A stretch of DNA of 64,000 bases from Nitrosomonas sp. Lineage in GTDB: Bacteria > Pseudomonadota > Gammaproteobacteria > Burkholderiales > Nitrosomonadaceae. Position numbers and translations under genes: made by a program. A model generated the notes under the pieces. That model searched no databases and was not told the DNA's origin. It worked only from the letters and a program-made list of their open reading frames with translations. The DNA is taken from positions 1,488,001-1,552,000 of the forward strand of contig JALDQW010000001.1 in the NCBI GenBank assembly GCA_031316255.1, read 5' to 3'. Numbering within the stretch: the stretch's first letter is position 1; each line of letters starts with the position of its first letter. This document shows positions 9,039 through 19,775 of this stretch, one piece after another.

Positions 9039-12000
9039 ATGCCTAAACGCGCCGACATACAATCCATTCTTATAATCGGTGCTGGTCCCATTATTATTGG
9101 TCAAGCATGTGAATTCGATTACTCAGGGGTACAGGCTTGCAAAGCGCTGCGTGAAGAAGGGTATCGCATCATTTTGGTGAATTCCAATCCGGCTACAATC
9201 ATGACCGATCCGGAAATGGCCGATGCAACTTATATTGAGCCCATTACATGGCAAATGGTGGAAAAAATCATTGATGCTGAACGCCCGGATGCACTGTTGC
9301 CGACAATGGGCGGACAGACGGCGCTTAATTGTGCGCTTGATCTGGTCAAGCATAACGTGCTTGACAAGTATAACGTGGAATTGATCGGCGCCTCACGTGA
9401 AGCAATCGATAAGGCGGAAGACAGGGAAAAATTTAAACAGGCGATGTCCCGGATAGGTCTGAATTCTGCACGTTCAGCTATGGCGCACAGTATGGAGGAA
9501 GCACTTCAGGTGCAGGCCATGGTGGGTTATCCTGTCATTATTCGTCCATCTTTCACGATGGGTGGAAGTGGCGGTGGAATTGCCTATAATCGTGAAGAAT
9601 TTGTTGGTATCTGTGAACGCGGATTGGATGCTTCGCCGACTAAGGAATTGTTGATCGAAGAATCCGTGATAGGCTGGAAAGAATATGAGATGGAAGTTGT
9701 CCGGGACAAAGAGGATAACTGTATCATCATATGTTCCATTGAAAACTTTGACCCCATGGGTATTCATACCGGCGATTCGATTACCGTTGCGCCAGCGCAG
9801 ACATTGACGGACAAAGAGTATCAGTTGATGCGTAACGCTTCCATTGCAGTATTGCGTGAAATCGGTGTTGAAACGGGCGGGTCGAATGTGCAGTTTGCGA
9901 TTAACCCGGATGATGGACGGATGCTGGTCATTGAGATGAATCCTCGTGTATCCCGTTCTTCAGCACTGGCCTCAAAGGCTACCGGATTTCCTATTGCTAA
10001 AATTGCCGCAAAGCTTGCAGTGGGTTATACCCTGTATGAACTTGGTAACGATATTACCGGTGGAATTACACCGGCGTCATTTGAACCCACAATCGACTAT
10101 GTTGTAACCAAAGTGCCGCGTTTTGCATTTGAAAAATTTCCGCAAACCAATGATCGATTGACAACACAGATGAAATCTGTCGGTGAAGTGATGGCCATCG
10201 GCAGAACATTTCAAGAATCGCTGCAAAAAGCTTTGCGCGGATTGGAAATAGGTGTTGACGGTCTGGATGAGAAGACAAACAATCTGGAGAAAATAGAGTC
10301 CGAACTGGCCAATCCAGGTTCGGAACGTATCTGGTACATTGCTGATGCATTTCGTGGTGGTTTGACTGTAGACGATGTTTTTCAGTTGACGCGTATTGAT
10401 CCCTGGTTTCTGGCGCAAATTGAGGATTTGGTCAGGCAGGAACAATCGTTGTCCAAAAAAAGATTGGAGACACTGGATGAACAAGCATTGCGTAGATTTA
10501 AACGGAATGGCTTTTCAGATCGAAGACTGGCAAAGCTGCTGAACACAGACCAGACTGCGGTGCGTGTATATCGCCATCGGTATAATTTGCGGCCTGTCTA
10601 TAAGCGTGTGGATACCTGTGCTGCGGAATTCGCTACCAGTACGGCGTATATGTATTCCACTTATGAAGAGGAGTGTGAAGCGCAACCAACCGACAAAAAG
10701 AAAATTATGGTACTCGGTGGTGGCCCTAACCGGATAGGTCAAGGTATTGAATTTGATTACTGTTGTGTGCATGCTGCTCTGGCGTTACGGGAAGACGGTT
10801 ATGAAACCATTATGGTGAACTGTAATCCTGAAACGGTTTCAACTGATTACGATACTTCGGATCGGCTATACTTTGAACCGTTGACACTCGAGGATGTGCT
10901 GGAAATTGTGGCTGTTGAAAAACCGGAAGGCGTGATTGTGCATTACGGTGGACAGACGCCATTGAAGCTTGCAAGAGATCTGGAAGCCAACGGCGTACCG
11001 ATTATCGGCACCAGTCCTGATATGATCGATTGCGCTGAAGATCGAGAACGTTTCCAGAAAATGCTGCAAGAACTCGGGTTAAAGCAACCGCCAAATCGTA
11101 CGGCACGAAATCCTGAAGCTGCGCTGGTTGCTGCTGAGGAAATTGGTTACCCCCTGGTTGTCCGGCCGAGTTATGTGCTGGGTGGTCGTGCTATGGAAAT
11201 TGTGCACGAACAAAACGATCTGGAACGGTATATGCGTGAGGCGGTAAAAGTATCCAACGATTCACCTGTTTTGCTCGATCATTTTTTGACCAATGCGGCT
11301 GAGGTGGATATTGACGCGATACATGATGGTGAAACCGTGTTGATTGGTGGTATCATGGAACATATTGAAGAGGCTGGTGTTCATTCGGGCGATTCCGCCT
11401 GTTCATTGCCGCCGTTCAGTTTGCAATCGGCAATCCAAGATGAGTTGCGTCGCCAAACAGTGGCCATGGCGCGTGCATTGCATGTTGTGGGGCTAATGAA
11501 TGTGCAGTTTGCTATCCAGGATGGGAGCGTCTATGTTTTGGAGGTCAATCCTCGGGCATCCCGGACTGTTCCGTTTGTTTCCAAGGCAACAAGTCTGCAG
11601 CTAGCTAAAATCTCTGCGCGCTGTATGACAGGTAAGACATTGAAGCAACAGGGTGTAACACAGGAAGTAACGCCTGCATTTTATTCTGTCAAAGAAGCAG
11701 TTTTTCCTTTTATTAAGCTTCCTGGTGTAGATACGATCTTGGGGCCAGAAATGAAATCGACCGGAGAGGTAATGGGTATTGGTGATACATTTGCTGAGGC
11801 ATTTGTTAAATCTCAGCTCGCGTCGGATATCCGGTTGCCAAAATCAGGTACGGCTTTTATTAGTGTACGCCAATCGGATAAATCTCATGTAATCGAAATC
11901 GCACATGATCTTGCGAAACTCGGGTTTACACTTTATGCTACACGGGGAACGGCTGCAACACTGACTGAAGCAGGCCTGCGGGTGATGGCTGTCAATAAGG

Positions 12001-12236
12001 TTGCTGAGGGGCGCCCACATATTGTGGATATGATTAAGAATGGTGAAATCAACTTAATCATTAATACCGTCAAAAATAAACGCAGCGCAATACGCGATTC
12101 TTATTCAATTCGTCATGCAGCGTTGCAAGCCAGAGTAACTTACTATACTACTTTGGCGGGTGCGCGGGCTGCATGTGTGGGTATGATTAATATGCAGGAA
12201 TTAAAAGCATATAAGCTGCAAAAAATGCATACTTGA
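9039..12236 (+). CDS. carB: Carbamoyl-phosphate synthase large subunit
   Basis: A 1065-residue synthase that joins bicarbonate, ammonia and two ATP to make carbamoyl phosphate, working with CarA. The duplicated architecture is plain: the first ATP-grasp half begins with [21 protein letters not shown] and the second with [19 protein letters not shown] near residue 555. Each half has a glycine-rich ATP loop ([16 protein letters not shown] and [16 protein letters not shown]) and a metal-binding [18 protein letters not shown] or [18 protein letters not shown] motif. The C-terminal MGS-like regulatory domain starts near residue 940. The length is the family norm, and no frameshift is seen. Confidence 0.97.
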   Translation: MPKRADIQSILIIGAGPIIIGQACEFDYSGVQACKALREEGYRIILVNSNPATIMTDPEMADATYIEPITWQMVEKIIDAERPDALLPTMGGQTALNCALDLVKHNVLDKYNVELIGASREAIDKAEDREKFKQAMSRIGLNSARSAMAHSMEEALQVQAMVGYPVIIRPSFTMGGSGGGIAYNREEFVGICERGLDASPTKELLIEESVIGWKEYEMEVVRDKEDNCIIICSIENFDPMGIHTGDSITVAPAQTLTDKEYQLMRNASIAVLREIGVETGGSNVQFAINPDDGRMLVIEMNPRVSRSSALASKATGFPIAKIAAKLAVGYTLYELGNDITGGITPASFEPTIDYVVTKVPRFAFEKFPQTNDRLTTQMKSVGEVMAIGRTFQESLQKALRGLEIGVDGLDEKTNNLEKIESELANPGSERIWYIADAFRGGLTVDDVFQLTRIDPWFLAQIEDLVRQEQSLSKKRLETLDEQALRRFKRNGFSDRRLAKLLNTDQTAVRVYRHRYNLRPVYKRVDTCAAEFATSTAYMYSTYEEECEAQPTDKKKIMVLGGGPNRIGQGIEFDYCCVHAALALREDGYETIMVNCNPETVSTDYDTSDRLYFEPLTLEDVLEIVAVEKPEGVIVHYGGQTPLKLARDLEANGVPIIGTSPDMIDCAEDRERFQKMLQELGLKQPPNRTARNPEAALVAAEEIGYPLVVRPSYVLGGRAMEIVHEQNDLERYMREAVKVSNDSPVLLDHFLTNAAEVDIDAIHDGETVLIGGIMEHIEEAGVHSGDSACSLPPFSLQSAIQDELRRQTVAMARALHVVGLMNVQFAIQDGSVYVLEVNPRASRTVPFVSKATSLQLAKISARCMTGKTLKQQGVTQEVTPAFYSVKEAVFPFIKLPGVDTILGPEMKSTGEVMGIGDTFAEAFVKSQLASDIRLPKSGTAFISVRQSDKSHVIEIAHDLAKLGFTLYATRGTAATLTEAGLRVMAVNKVAEGRPHIVDMIKNGEINLIINTVKNKRSAIRDSYSIRHAALQARVTYYTTLAGARAACVGMINMQELKAYKLQKMHT

Positions 12237-12317
12237 TTGAAATTATCAGTTGGCATGTCTTTGATTGAATAGTGTGAATCGATAAATTTGAAGAATAAAG
12301 AAGGATAAATAGCAATA

Positions 12318-12794
12318 ATGGTTACGATTCCTTTAACTGTGGCGGGCGCAGAAGCGCTTCGTAAGGAATTACATGAGATGAAAACGGTGCATCGCCCTGC
12401 TGTTATTGAGGCAATTGCAGAAGCCCGCGCACATGGCGATCTTTCTGAAAATGCCGAATATGATGCTGCCAAGGAGAAACAAGGCTTTATTGAAGGGCGA
12501 ATTGCGGATCTGGAAAGCAAGCTGTCCAGTGCGCAAATTATCGATCCGGCGCTCATCAATGCGGATGGTGCTTGTGTTTTTGGCGCAACCGTTGAGCTTG
12601 AAGATTTGCAAAATGGTCAGAGCGTGACCTATCAGATCGTTGGTGACGATGAGGCCGATATCAAGGATGGGAAAATCTCGATCAGTTCGCCGACCGCGCG
12701 CGCTTTGATCGGTAAATATGAAGGTGATATCGCAGAAGTTCAGGCGCCAGGTGGTATTCGGGAGTATGAAATCCTAAGTGTTAAATATATTTGA
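12318..12794 (+). CDS. greA: Transcription elongation factor GreA
   Basis: The 158-residue protein rescues backtracked RNA polymerase by stimulating cleavage of the nascent transcript. The N-terminal coiled-coil hairpin carries the acidic tip motif ([18 protein letters not shown], residues about 37-54) that places the catalytic metal. The C-terminal FKBP-like domain (residues 80-158) ends with [14 protein letters not shown]. Its length and sequence are typical. It follows carB by 81 bases in the same direction, a conserved neighbourhood in proteobacteria, and faces the convergent yhbY gene. Confidence 0.96.
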   Translation: MVTIPLTVAGAEALRKELHEMKTVHRPAVIEAIAEARAHGDLSENAEYDAAKEKQGFIEGRIADLESKLSSAQIIDPALINADGACVFGATVELEDLQNGQSVTYQIVGDDEADIKDGKISISSPTARALIGKYEGDIAEVQAPGGIREYEILSVKYI

Positions 12795-12809
12795 TTTCTG
12801 AATAAATTA

Positions 12810-13157
12810 TCAGTCTTGATAACTGCGTTTGGTACGACGCGGTTCGCGTTTTTGTTTTTTAACCGTTTTCTTCTGCTTGTTTTCTTCAGGAGCGGGCCGG
12901 TAAATAACAAAAGTCTTGCCGATATGCTGGATAGGTGCGGCATTAAGTGCTTTGCAGATTTTTTCGAGTACTAATTTTCTTTCATTGCGGTCGTCTAGAT
13001 GTACTTTAACTTTAATTAATTCATGGCTTAGCAACCCACGATCGAGCTCTTCCAGAACGCTATCTGTGAGCCCGGCTTTACCGATAATTACTACAGGATT
13101 CAGCGCATGCCCTTGAGCAGCTAACTGGCGACGTTGTACAACATTCAAAGTTAACAT
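12810..13157 (-). CDS. yhbY: CRS1-YhbY RNA-binding protein, ribosome-assembly factor
   Basis: A 115-residue basic protein with the single-domain CRM/YhbY fold, which associates with pre-50S ribosomal particles. The conserved core is AQGHALNPVVIIGKAGL followed by SVLEELDRGLLSHELIKV. The GxxG-like loop lies near residue 26. A lysine/arginine-rich C-terminal tail (after residue 98) would contact RNA. It is divergent from rlmE across 31 bases, a pairing found in many proteobacteria, and both products act on the large ribosomal subunit. Confidence 0.93.
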   Translation of the reverse strand: MLTLNVVQRRQLAAQGHALNPVVIIGKAGLTDSVLEELDRGLLSHELIKVKVHLDDRNERKLVLEKICKALNAAPIQHIGKTFVIYRPAPEENKQKKTVKKQKREPRRTKRSYQD

Positions 13158-13188
13158 GAGTCTTACTCAAAATATCTGATTTTACTCG

Positions 13189-13809
13189 ATGAGGCGTACT
13201 AAAACCAGCAATGCATGGATGCATGAACATGTTAACGATATCTATGTAAAGTTAGCCAATAAAGAAGGTTTTCGCTCACGTGCTGCTTACAAATTACTTG
13301 AAATTGATGAGCGCGATCATTTGTTTAAAGAAGGAATGGTGATTATTGATCTCGGTGCGGCACCGGGGAGCTGGTCCCAGGTTGCTTTGCATAAGGTGGG
13401 ATGCAAAGGTAAAGTGATTGCTCTGGATATGCTGGAAATGCAGCCATTACCGGGTGTGACTTTTGTACAGGATAATTTTCAAGAAGAAAGTGCTATCATT
13501 GAGTTGGATCAGATACTGGCAGGAAGTAAGCCGGATCTTGTTCTTTCGGATATGGCGCCCAATATAAGTGGTATCGGTGTATGTGATCAGGCGCGCAGTA
13601 TGTATCTGGCGGAGTTGGCTTTGGATTTTGCGATGAGAAAACTGAACTACGGTGGAAGTTTTTTGGTCAAAATTTTTCAAGGCAGTGATTTCGATCAATT
13701 TTTACGGGAAATGCGCGATGGATTTAATAAGGTTATGATACGGAAACCGAAGGCTTCTCGTGATCGCAGTTCTGAAGTTTATTTGTTAGGACTTGAAAAG
13801 AAACGTTAA
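13189..13809 (+). CDS. rlmE: 23S rRNA 2-prime-O-methyltransferase RlmE (RrmJ/FtsJ)
   Basis: The 206-residue enzyme methylates U2552 of 23S rRNA in late 50S assembly. The SAM-binding loop [15 protein letters not shown] is near residue 53. Asp of [11 protein letters not shown], Lys of [11 protein letters not shown] and Glu of [11 protein letters not shown], with Lys38-40 near SRAAYKL, form the K-D-K-E catalytic set of the family. The ATG at 13189 begins [10 protein letters not shown], a normal N-terminus. It precedes ftsH, the classic ftsJ-ftsH order, with a 189-base gap that holds a perfect palindrome. Confidence 0.96.
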   Translation: MRRTKTSNAWMHEHVNDIYVKLANKEGFRSRAAYKLLEIDERDHLFKEGMVIIDLGAAPGSWSQVALHKVGCKGKVIALDMLEMQPLPGVTFVQDNFQEESAIIELDQILAGSKPDLVLSDMAPNISGIGVCDQARSMYLAELALDFAMRKLNYGGSFLVKIFQGSDFDQFLREMRDGFNKVMIRKPKASRDRSSEVYLLGLEKKR

Positions 13810-13904
13810 TTTAAGCAGAATTAAAAAACAAATTGTCTGAATAAATAAATATTGATAACACGAACTTAATTTATATAATTATTAATCTATATTTGATGTT
13901 GCCA

Positions 13905-13926
13905 TTCGGTTTTAATTAAAACCGAA
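13905..13926. promoter_or_regulatory. 22-base perfect palindrome between rlmE and ftsH
   Basis: TTCGGTTTTAATTAAAACCG plus AA reads the same on both strands over 22 bases. It is 73 bases before the ftsH start. It could be an operator for a dimeric regulator or, as RNA, a hairpin ending rlmE messages; there is no loop to favour the latter. Confidence 0.4.
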
Positions 13927-13998
13927 AGTTGGAAATTTGAGCCGTTTGGTGTAAAAAGACTAGATAAAATTTTAAAAGGTGCAAACCAAGGAGCTATT

Positions 13999-15918
13999 TT
14001 GAATAATTTGATTAAAAATATGGCCATTTGGCTTGTTATTGCACTCATTTTGATGACGGTATTTAACCAATTCAGTGTGCGACAGCAAGCGCAGGTGCCG
14101 ATTGATTACTCGCAGTTTATTTCTGATTTAAATCGTGGCCGTATTGCAAAGGTAGTGATTGATGGCCGCACCTTGAGGGGAACCAATACAGATGGCGCGC
14201 GTTTTACAACTTTTGCGCCATCAGATCCATGGCTGGTTAGCGATTTGCTAAAAGCAGGTGTTGTGATAGAAGCAAAGCCTGAAGAAGAACCATCAATGTT
14301 AATGAGTATTTTCATTTCATGGTTCCCAATGTTGCTGCTGATCGCAGTATGGATTTTTTTCATGCGCCAAATGCAGGGCGGTGGTCGTAATGGCGGCGCA
14401 TTCTCATTTGGTAAAAGCAAGGCCCGTATGTTGGACAAATCTCAGAATCCAGTGACATTCAATGATGTCGCCGGGTGCGAGGAAGCCAAGGAAGAAGTTG
14501 CGGAGCTTGTTGAGTTTCTGCGCGACCCTACCAAGTTTCAAAAACTGGGGGGGCGTATTCCTCGTGGTGTGTTGATGGTGGGCAGCCCGGGTACGGGTAA
14601 AACACTATTGGCGCGCGCGATTGCGGGGGAAGCGCAGGTTCCTTTCTTCAGTATTTCCGGTTCGGATTTTGTGGAAATGTTTGTCGGTGTGGGTGCATCT
14701 AGAGTCCGTGATATGTTTGAACAAGCCAAAAAGCATGCGCCATGCATCATTTTTATCGATGAAATTGATGCGGTTGGTCGACAGCGTGGTGCAGGATTGG
14801 GTGGCGGTAACGATGAACGCGAACAGACGCTCAATCAATTGCTTGTGGAAATGGACGGTTTTGAAGGTGCGCTGGGCGTTATCGTGATTGCAGCAACCAA
14901 CCGGCCTGATGTGCTTGATCCTGCATTGTTGCGTCCTGGACGCTTTGACAGGCAGGTGACCGTTCCATTGCCCGATATACGTGGACGTGAGCAGATTCTC
15001 AATGTGCATATGCGCAAAGTCCCGCTGGCTCCTGATGTGAAAGCTGACGTTCTGGCACGTGGAACACCGGGTATGTCAGGTGCTGATCTGGCCAATTTGG
15101 TTAACGAAGCGGCTTTATTTGCAGCACGTAAAAACAAACGCCTGGTGGATATGGAAGACTTCGAGAACGCCAAAGACAAGATATTTATGGGTGCCGAAAG
15201 GAGATCCGTAGTCATGCCTGAGCATGAGCGCAAGAACACGGCCTACCATGAATCGGGGCATGCGGTTGTAGCATATCTTTTGCCTAAAACGGATCCGGTG
15301 CATAAAGTAACGATTATCCCAAGAGGGCGTGCATTGGGTGTCACAATGCAACTGCCAACCGAAGATCGTTTCAGCATGGAAAAAGAGGAAATCTTGCAAA
15401 GACTGTCGGTTATGTTTGGCGGGCGTATTGCTGAAGAAGTATTTATGCATCAAATGACAACAGGCGCTTCAAATGACTTTGAGCGTGCAACTGAACTGGC
15501 GCGTCAGATGGTTACTCAATGGGGTATGACTGATTCGCTTGGCCCTATGGTGTACGGTGAGAATGAAGGGGAAGTTTTTCTCGGTCGATCTGTTACTACC
15601 CATAAGAACATGAGTGAAGCAACCATGCAAAAGGTCGACGCTGAGATTCGTCGGATTGTGGACGAACAGTATGCGCTTGCACGAAAATTGATTGAGGAAA
15701 ACAAGGATAAGATTGAAGCCATGACACAGGCCTTACTGGAATGGGAAACCATTGACAGCAATCAGATCAAAGATATTATGGAAGGACGTCCTCCGCGTGC
15801 GCCTAAACCGCCTCAGTCTATGGAAGGGCCAGCTGCAGAAGAAGCAGCTTCCACAGAAGAAGATACAGGTGAAGCAGATACGCCACCACAAGGCGTTGCC
15901 AAGGAGAGTGCTGAATAG
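13999..15918 (+). CDS. ftsH: ATP-dependent zinc metalloprotease FtsH
   Basis: A 639-residue inner-membrane AAA+ protease that degrades misassembled membrane proteins and short-lived regulators such as sigma-32 and LpxC. Two membrane helices (residues about 7-24 and 101-121) flank a small periplasmic domain. The ATPase has Walker A GSPGTGKT at 195-202 and Walker [17 protein letters not shown]. The zinc site is HESGH at 417-421. An acidic, Pro-rich tail follows residue 605. The TTG start at 13999 is supported by AAGGAG at 13988-13993. It heads ftsH-folP-glmM, an order widely conserved in proteobacteria. Confidence 0.97.
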   Translation: MNNLIKNMAIWLVIALILMTVFNQFSVRQQAQVPIDYSQFISDLNRGRIAKVVIDGRTLRGTNTDGARFTTFAPSDPWLVSDLLKAGVVIEAKPEEEPSMLMSIFISWFPMLLLIAVWIFFMRQMQGGGRNGGAFSFGKSKARMLDKSQNPVTFNDVAGCEEAKEEVAELVEFLRDPTKFQKLGGRIPRGVLMVGSPGTGKTLLARAIAGEAQVPFFSISGSDFVEMFVGVGASRVRDMFEQAKKHAPCIIFIDEIDAVGRQRGAGLGGGNDEREQTLNQLLVEMDGFEGALGVIVIAATNRPDVLDPALLRPGRFDRQVTVPLPDIRGREQILNVHMRKVPLAPDVKADVLARGTPGMSGADLANLVNEAALFAARKNKRLVDMEDFENAKDKIFMGAERRSVVMPEHERKNTAYHESGHAVVAYLLPKTDPVHKVTIIPRGRALGVTMQLPTEDRFSMEKEEILQRLSVMFGGRIAEEVFMHQMTTGASNDFERATELARQMVTQWGMTDSLGPMVYGENEGEVFLGRSVTTHKNMSEATMQKVDAEIRRIVDEQYALARKLIEENKDKIEAMTQALLEWETIDSNQIKDIMEGRPPRAPKPPQSMEGPAAEEAASTEEDTGEADTPPQGVAKESAE

Positions 15919-16008
15919 TGCGTTTTAATTAATTCTCGACGGGGTTATTTGGGCGGGGTACGATTAATAGATCGTATCCCGTTTTCATTTGTTTTCGATA
16001 TCCTAATA

Positions 16009-16854
16009 ATGGCATTGAGCGTTTCCCATCCTATTCATACTTCCAAAAAGCCACTTGTTATGGGGGTTGTCAATGTAACACCGGATTCATTCTCGGATGG
16101 GGGTCTGTATTTTTCAATAGACGATGCCATTGACCATGCCAGAAAGCTGATTGAGGAAGGTGCGGATATCCTCGATATTGGTGGCGAGTCAACCCGTCCG
16201 GGCAGTTCTGCTGTCAGCGTTGATGAGGAATTGAAACGTGTTATGCCAATTCTTGAAGCATTGGTGGATGAGGATGTATTGGTTTCAGTGGATACGTCCA
16301 AACCTGAAGTGATGCGACAGGCAATTGCTGTTGGTGTTGATATTATTAATGATGTCAATGCGTTACGTGAGCCCGGCGCATTAGAAGTGGTTGCGGCAGA
16401 TGATCGGGTACTATTTTGCTTGATGCATATGCAAGGCAGTCCTGCTAATATGCAAATAAACCCGCAATACTCCAACATTGTTAACAATGTCTATGAGTTC
16501 TTGCAGGCGCGTATTCAGGCAACGGCTGCACTGGGTATTTCCCGGCAACGCCTGCTTATTGATCCTGGTTTTGGTTTTGGAAAAAAATTGCACCATAATC
16601 TTGCGCTTCTAAACGACTTGAAAAAATTAACGGAATTGAATGTGCCTATTTTGGTTGGGTTGTCACGAAAATCAATGTTGGGCGCAATTACGGGTAATGC
16701 AGTCGGTCAGCGTATTCATGAAAGTATTGCAGCGGCGTTAATTGCGGTCGCCAATGGCGCGAGAATTGTGCGTGTACATGATGTAAAGGCAACAAAGGAT
16801 GCTTTGACTTTTTATTCTGCTGTGCAAGCTGCAAATAATCATGAGCAGTCATAA
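16009..16854 (+). CDS. folP: Dihydropteroate synthase
   Basis: A 281-residue TIM-barrel enzyme that joins hydroxymethyl-dihydropterin pyrophosphate and p-aminobenzoate, the target of sulfonamides. Visible family motifs are VMGVVNVTPDSFSDGG (near residue 16), DIGGESTRPGS (near residue 60), DINDVNAL and PGFGFGKKLHHNLALL. I start at ATG 16009, giving MALSVSHPI and a normal length; an upstream TTG at 15949 would add 20 residues with no family counterpart. The start has a weak ribosome binding site. It follows ftsH by 90 bases and precedes glmM by 60. Together with folB at 575 it serves folate synthesis. Confidence 0.95.
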   Translation: MALSVSHPIHTSKKPLVMGVVNVTPDSFSDGGLYFSIDDAIDHARKLIEEGADILDIGGESTRPGSSAVSVDEELKRVMPILEALVDEDVLVSVDTSKPEVMRQAIAVGVDIINDVNALREPGALEVVAADDRVLFCLMHMQGSPANMQINPQYSNIVNNVYEFLQARIQATAALGISRQRLLIDPGFGFGKKLHHNLALLNDLKKLTELNVPILVGLSRKSMLGAITGNAVGQRIHESIAAALIAVANGARIVRVHDVKATKDALTFYSAVQAANNHEQS

Positions 16855-16914
16855 CACTAAAGTATCAGCATAAATCGATATCTTTTTTTCAATCACTAAT
16901 AAATATTTAAGCCA

Positions 16915-18282
16915 TTGATTAAAAAATTATTTGGAACAGACGGTATTCGGGGGCGCGTTGGAGAAGACCCAATTACGCCAGATCGTATTCTAAATTTGGG
17001 TTATTCCGCAGGTAAGGTGCTGGCTGCCAAAGACTGGCATCTGGCCGCAGGTGAGCGTCCCGCAGTATTAATTGGTAAAGATACGCGTGTGTCGGGTTAT
17101 ATGCTGGAGTCAGCGCTGGAAGCGGGCCTGTCAGCCGCAGGGGTGGATGTGCTGCTGTCCGGTCCGATGCCGACATCAGCAATTGCCTATTTGATTCGTG
17201 CGCTAAGATTACAAGCCGGGATTGTTATTTCGGCATCGCATAATCTGTTTGAAGATAATGGCGTTAAATTCTTTTCTGCTGAGGGAACAAAGCTGCCGGA
17301 TGAAATTGAGCAACAGATTGAGGCAGAAATCAACTCGCCGATAAAAACAATGCCTTCCGCGCAGTTGGGTAAAGTGCAACGACTTAAAGATGCCAGTGGG
17401 CGGTATATTGAATTCTGTAAAAGTACTTTTCCCTACCATCTTGATTTGAGAGGTTTAAGAATCGTGGTTGACTGTGCGAATGGTGCGACATACAACATTG
17501 CTGGCCATGTGTTTCATGAACTTGGAGCCGATGTGGTGACAATCGGCGACAAGCCTAATGGTTTAAACATCAATCTTGAGTGCGGGGCAACGCATTGTTC
17601 AACTTTACAAGAAGCGGTTAAATTGAACCGCGCTGATCTAGGTATCGCGCTCGATGGCGATGGCGATCGGGTCATGATGGTTGATGATAAAGGGGTGTTA
17701 TACGATGGAGATCAGTTGATTTATGTCATTACGCAACATCGTCGCCAGGCTGGGTTGATGAGAGGCGGTGTTGTCGGCACATTGATGACAAATATGGCAA
17801 TAGAAAATCGACTCAAGAATCTGAGCGTTCCGTTTCTTAGGGCAAAGGTTGGGGATCGCCATGTGATGACGCTTTTGCGCGAAAAAAATTGGTATATCGG
17901 TGGGGAAAGCTCCGGACATATTATCTGCATGGATAAACATACTACGGGTGATGGAATAATTTCAGCGTTGCAGGTCTTATATGCGCTTCGGGACAGGGAA
18001 CTTACCCTGGCTGAGGCTTTGAAGGAAATTACGCTTTATCCGAATTACCTCATCAATGTTAAAGTGGCGAAACCATTTGATGTCGAGAATCAACAGGAAA
18101 TCCAGGCTATGGTTAAAGCAGCAGAAGCCGATTTGAATACCCAAGGACGTGTTTTGTTGCGTGCTTCCGGAACCGAACCTGTGATACGTGTTATGGTGGA
18201 AGGAGAATCTGATCAGAAAGTGAAACACTGGGCTGAAGAGATTGCGGTTGCAGTGCAAAAAAAATGTAATCAGATTGATTGA
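16915..18282 (+). CDS. glmM: Phosphoglucosamine mutase
   Basis: The 455-residue enzyme interconverts glucosamine-6-phosphate and glucosamine-1-phosphate, leading to UDP-GlcNAc for cell wall and lipopolysaccharide. The N-terminal KKLFGTDGIRGRVG is diagnostic. The phosphoserine loop is ISASHNLFEDNGVKFF with Ser108 as the likely phosphorylated residue. The magnesium loop is LDGDGDRVMMVD near residue 245. The sugar-binding GGESSGHI and phosphate-binding RASGTEPVIRVMVEG motifs are intact. Translation must begin at TTG 16915 because no ATG or GTG gives the conserved start. It belongs to the ftsH-folP-glmM block. Confidence 0.96.
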   Translation: MIKKLFGTDGIRGRVGEDPITPDRILNLGYSAGKVLAAKDWHLAAGERPAVLIGKDTRVSGYMLESALEAGLSAAGVDVLLSGPMPTSAIAYLIRALRLQAGIVISASHNLFEDNGVKFFSAEGTKLPDEIEQQIEAEINSPIKTMPSAQLGKVQRLKDASGRYIEFCKSTFPYHLDLRGLRIVVDCANGATYNIAGHVFHELGADVVTIGDKPNGLNINLECGATHCSTLQEAVKLNRADLGIALDGDGDRVMMVDDKGVLYDGDQLIYVITQHRRQAGLMRGGVVGTLMTNMAIENRLKNLSVPFLRAKVGDRHVMTLLREKNWYIGGESSGHIICMDKHTTGDGIISALQVLYALRDRELTLAEALKEITLYPNYLINVKVAKPFDVENQQEIQAMVKAAEADLNTQGRVLLRASGTEPVIRVMVEGESDQKVKHWAEEIAVAVQKKCNQID

Positions 18283-18315
18283 TAGAGGCGAGCTCAGGCA
18301 CATAATTAAAGTTGC

Positions 18316-18363
18316 TTGTCACGAAATTGTAATAATACTGTCATACAATTTGATTCTTAGATA
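18316..18363 (+). promoter_or_regulatory. Pho box with -10 element in front of pstS
   Basis: Seven-base units TTGTCAC (18316-18322), TTGTAAT (18327-18333) and CTGTCAT (18338-18344) recur every 11 bases, separated by the A-rich 4-base spacers GAAA and AATA, with a weaker fourth unit TTTGATT (18349-18355). This is the tandem layout that PhoB dimers bind. A plausible -10 (TAGATA, 18358-18363) follows the third unit by about the expected distance. The implied control is activation of pstS under phosphate limitation. Confidence 0.8.
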
Positions 18364-18415
18364 ACAAGAAAAAATTATATACATTTTGCTAAAATTTTTA
18401 ATTTGGAGCACATGG

Positions 18416-19417
18416 ATGTTGAGTTTAATGCGTTTGAAAGGGCTTATCGTCATACTGGTTTCATGTTGTTTTCTGTTGAGTGTGAATGTAAGTGCGAGTC
18501 CAATAGTCAGAATTGATGGTTCTAGTACGGTATATCCGATTATTGAAGCAGTAGCAGAGGATTTTCAAATCGCCAAGCGGGGTGCCGTGCGGGTTACTGT
18601 TGGAATTTCAGGAACTGGCGGAGGTTTTAAGAAATTTTGTCGAGGTGAACTGGATGTCGTTAATGCCTCTCGGCCTATTACACAACTGGAAATGGAGGCC
18701 TGTAAGAAGGCTGGCGTGCAATATATAGAAATGCCGATTGCTATTGATGCGTTAACGGTAGTCATTAACCCAAGAAATACTTGGAGTAAAACCATGACCG
18801 TGGATGAGCTCAAGCAATTCTGGGAACCAGAGGCCCAAGGAAAGATTATGAACTGGAATCAGGTCAACTCTTCGTGGCCGGATAGAAATGTTAAACTTTT
18901 TGGCCCGGGCGCGGACTCGGGTACCTTTGAGTATTTTACTGAAGCTGTGGTCGGTAGGGCAAAATCAAGCCGGGGTGATTTTACAGCTTCTGAAGATGAC
19001 AATGTCTTAGTGCAAGGCGTTGCCAGTGACATGTATGCGCTAGGCTTCTTCGGGTTTGCTTATTATATTGAGAATAAAAACAAAATTACTGCAGTTGCAG
19101 TTGATAGCGGTAACGGCGGTGTAATCCCATCTGCCGAAACTGTGGAAAATGGCAGTTATCAACCATTATCGAGACCTGTTTTTGTTTATATTAATGCCCG
19201 GTCAACCAGCAAGCCAGAGATACAGGATTTTGTGAAATTTTTTATGGAAAATGCGGCTGCACTGGTAACCGAAGTCAAATATTTTCCACTATCGTCTACC
19301 GTGTATATCCAGAATTTGGAGAACATGAAAAACAACAAATTGGGTACGGTATTTAGCGGTGAATCAGAAGTCGGGGTTAACATAGAAGAAGTAATGAAAC
19401 ATGAAGCGCGTTTGTAG
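18416..19417 (+). CDS. pstS: Periplasmic phosphate-binding protein PstS
   Basis: A 333-residue exported protein that captures phosphate for the PstCAB transporter. A signal peptide spans roughly residues 1-26 (basic MRLKG then a hydrophobic run ending VNVSAS). The phosphate-binding segments are RIDGSSTVYPI, SGTGGGFKKFCRGELDVVNASRP and the GADSGTFEYFTEAV loop. I start at ATG 18416, with GGAG at 18405-18408, rather than at an in-frame ATG 30 bases upstream. A Pho box precedes it. The genes for its partner permeases are 5.9 kb away, beyond the hao cluster. Confidence 0.95.
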   Translation: MLSLMRLKGLIVILVSCCFLLSVNVSASPIVRIDGSSTVYPIIEAVAEDFQIAKRGAVRVTVGISGTGGGFKKFCRGELDVVNASRPITQLEMEACKKAGVQYIEMPIAIDALTVVINPRNTWSKTMTVDELKQFWEPEAQGKIMNWNQVNSSWPDRNVKLFGPGADSGTFEYFTEAVVGRAKSSRGDFTASEDDNVLVQGVASDMYALGFFGFAYYIENKNKITAVAVDSGNGGVIPSAETVENGSYQPLSRPVFVYINARSTSKPEIQDFVKFFMENAAALVTEVKYFPLSSTVYIQNLENMKNNKLGTVFSGESEVGVNIEEVMKHEARL

Positions 19418-19775
19418 TTTATGCGCGTGAAGAAAACGTAGTCGATTATGCGGGTTATTCATGTTGATCGTGACCCCGCTAAGAGAAGACCGCTGATTGG
19501 TTTGGTAAGTTTTTAAAACGTTACTAAATGAATTGGCGGTTTTGCTTTGCGCGTTTAAATAAAATACTGAATCGGTTGAGGTGATGGAAGTGCCAGCTTT
19601 GTTTGCAAATGGAATGTTAATTCATTATATGGAAATAAAAAGGAATCCGGCGAATTCGGTTTAATATTCTGAAATTTTTGTTATACAATTCCAAAATGAG
19701 TTATTCGAGCAGCATTGCTGAGCGTAAAACAAAAAAGTAAAAGAAGAAGTGATCATTGAAAAAATTGGAGAGAAT
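19418..19775. other. Intergenic region between pstS and the His-rich gene
   Basis: About 360 bases with no supported gene. A 26-codon frame at 19584-19664 has a poorly spaced ribosome binding site and is not called. No strong terminator follows pstS; the best hairpin has a 5-base stem near 19450-19479. A TATACAAT at 19682-19689 may be a -10 element for the next gene. Confidence 0.5.
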
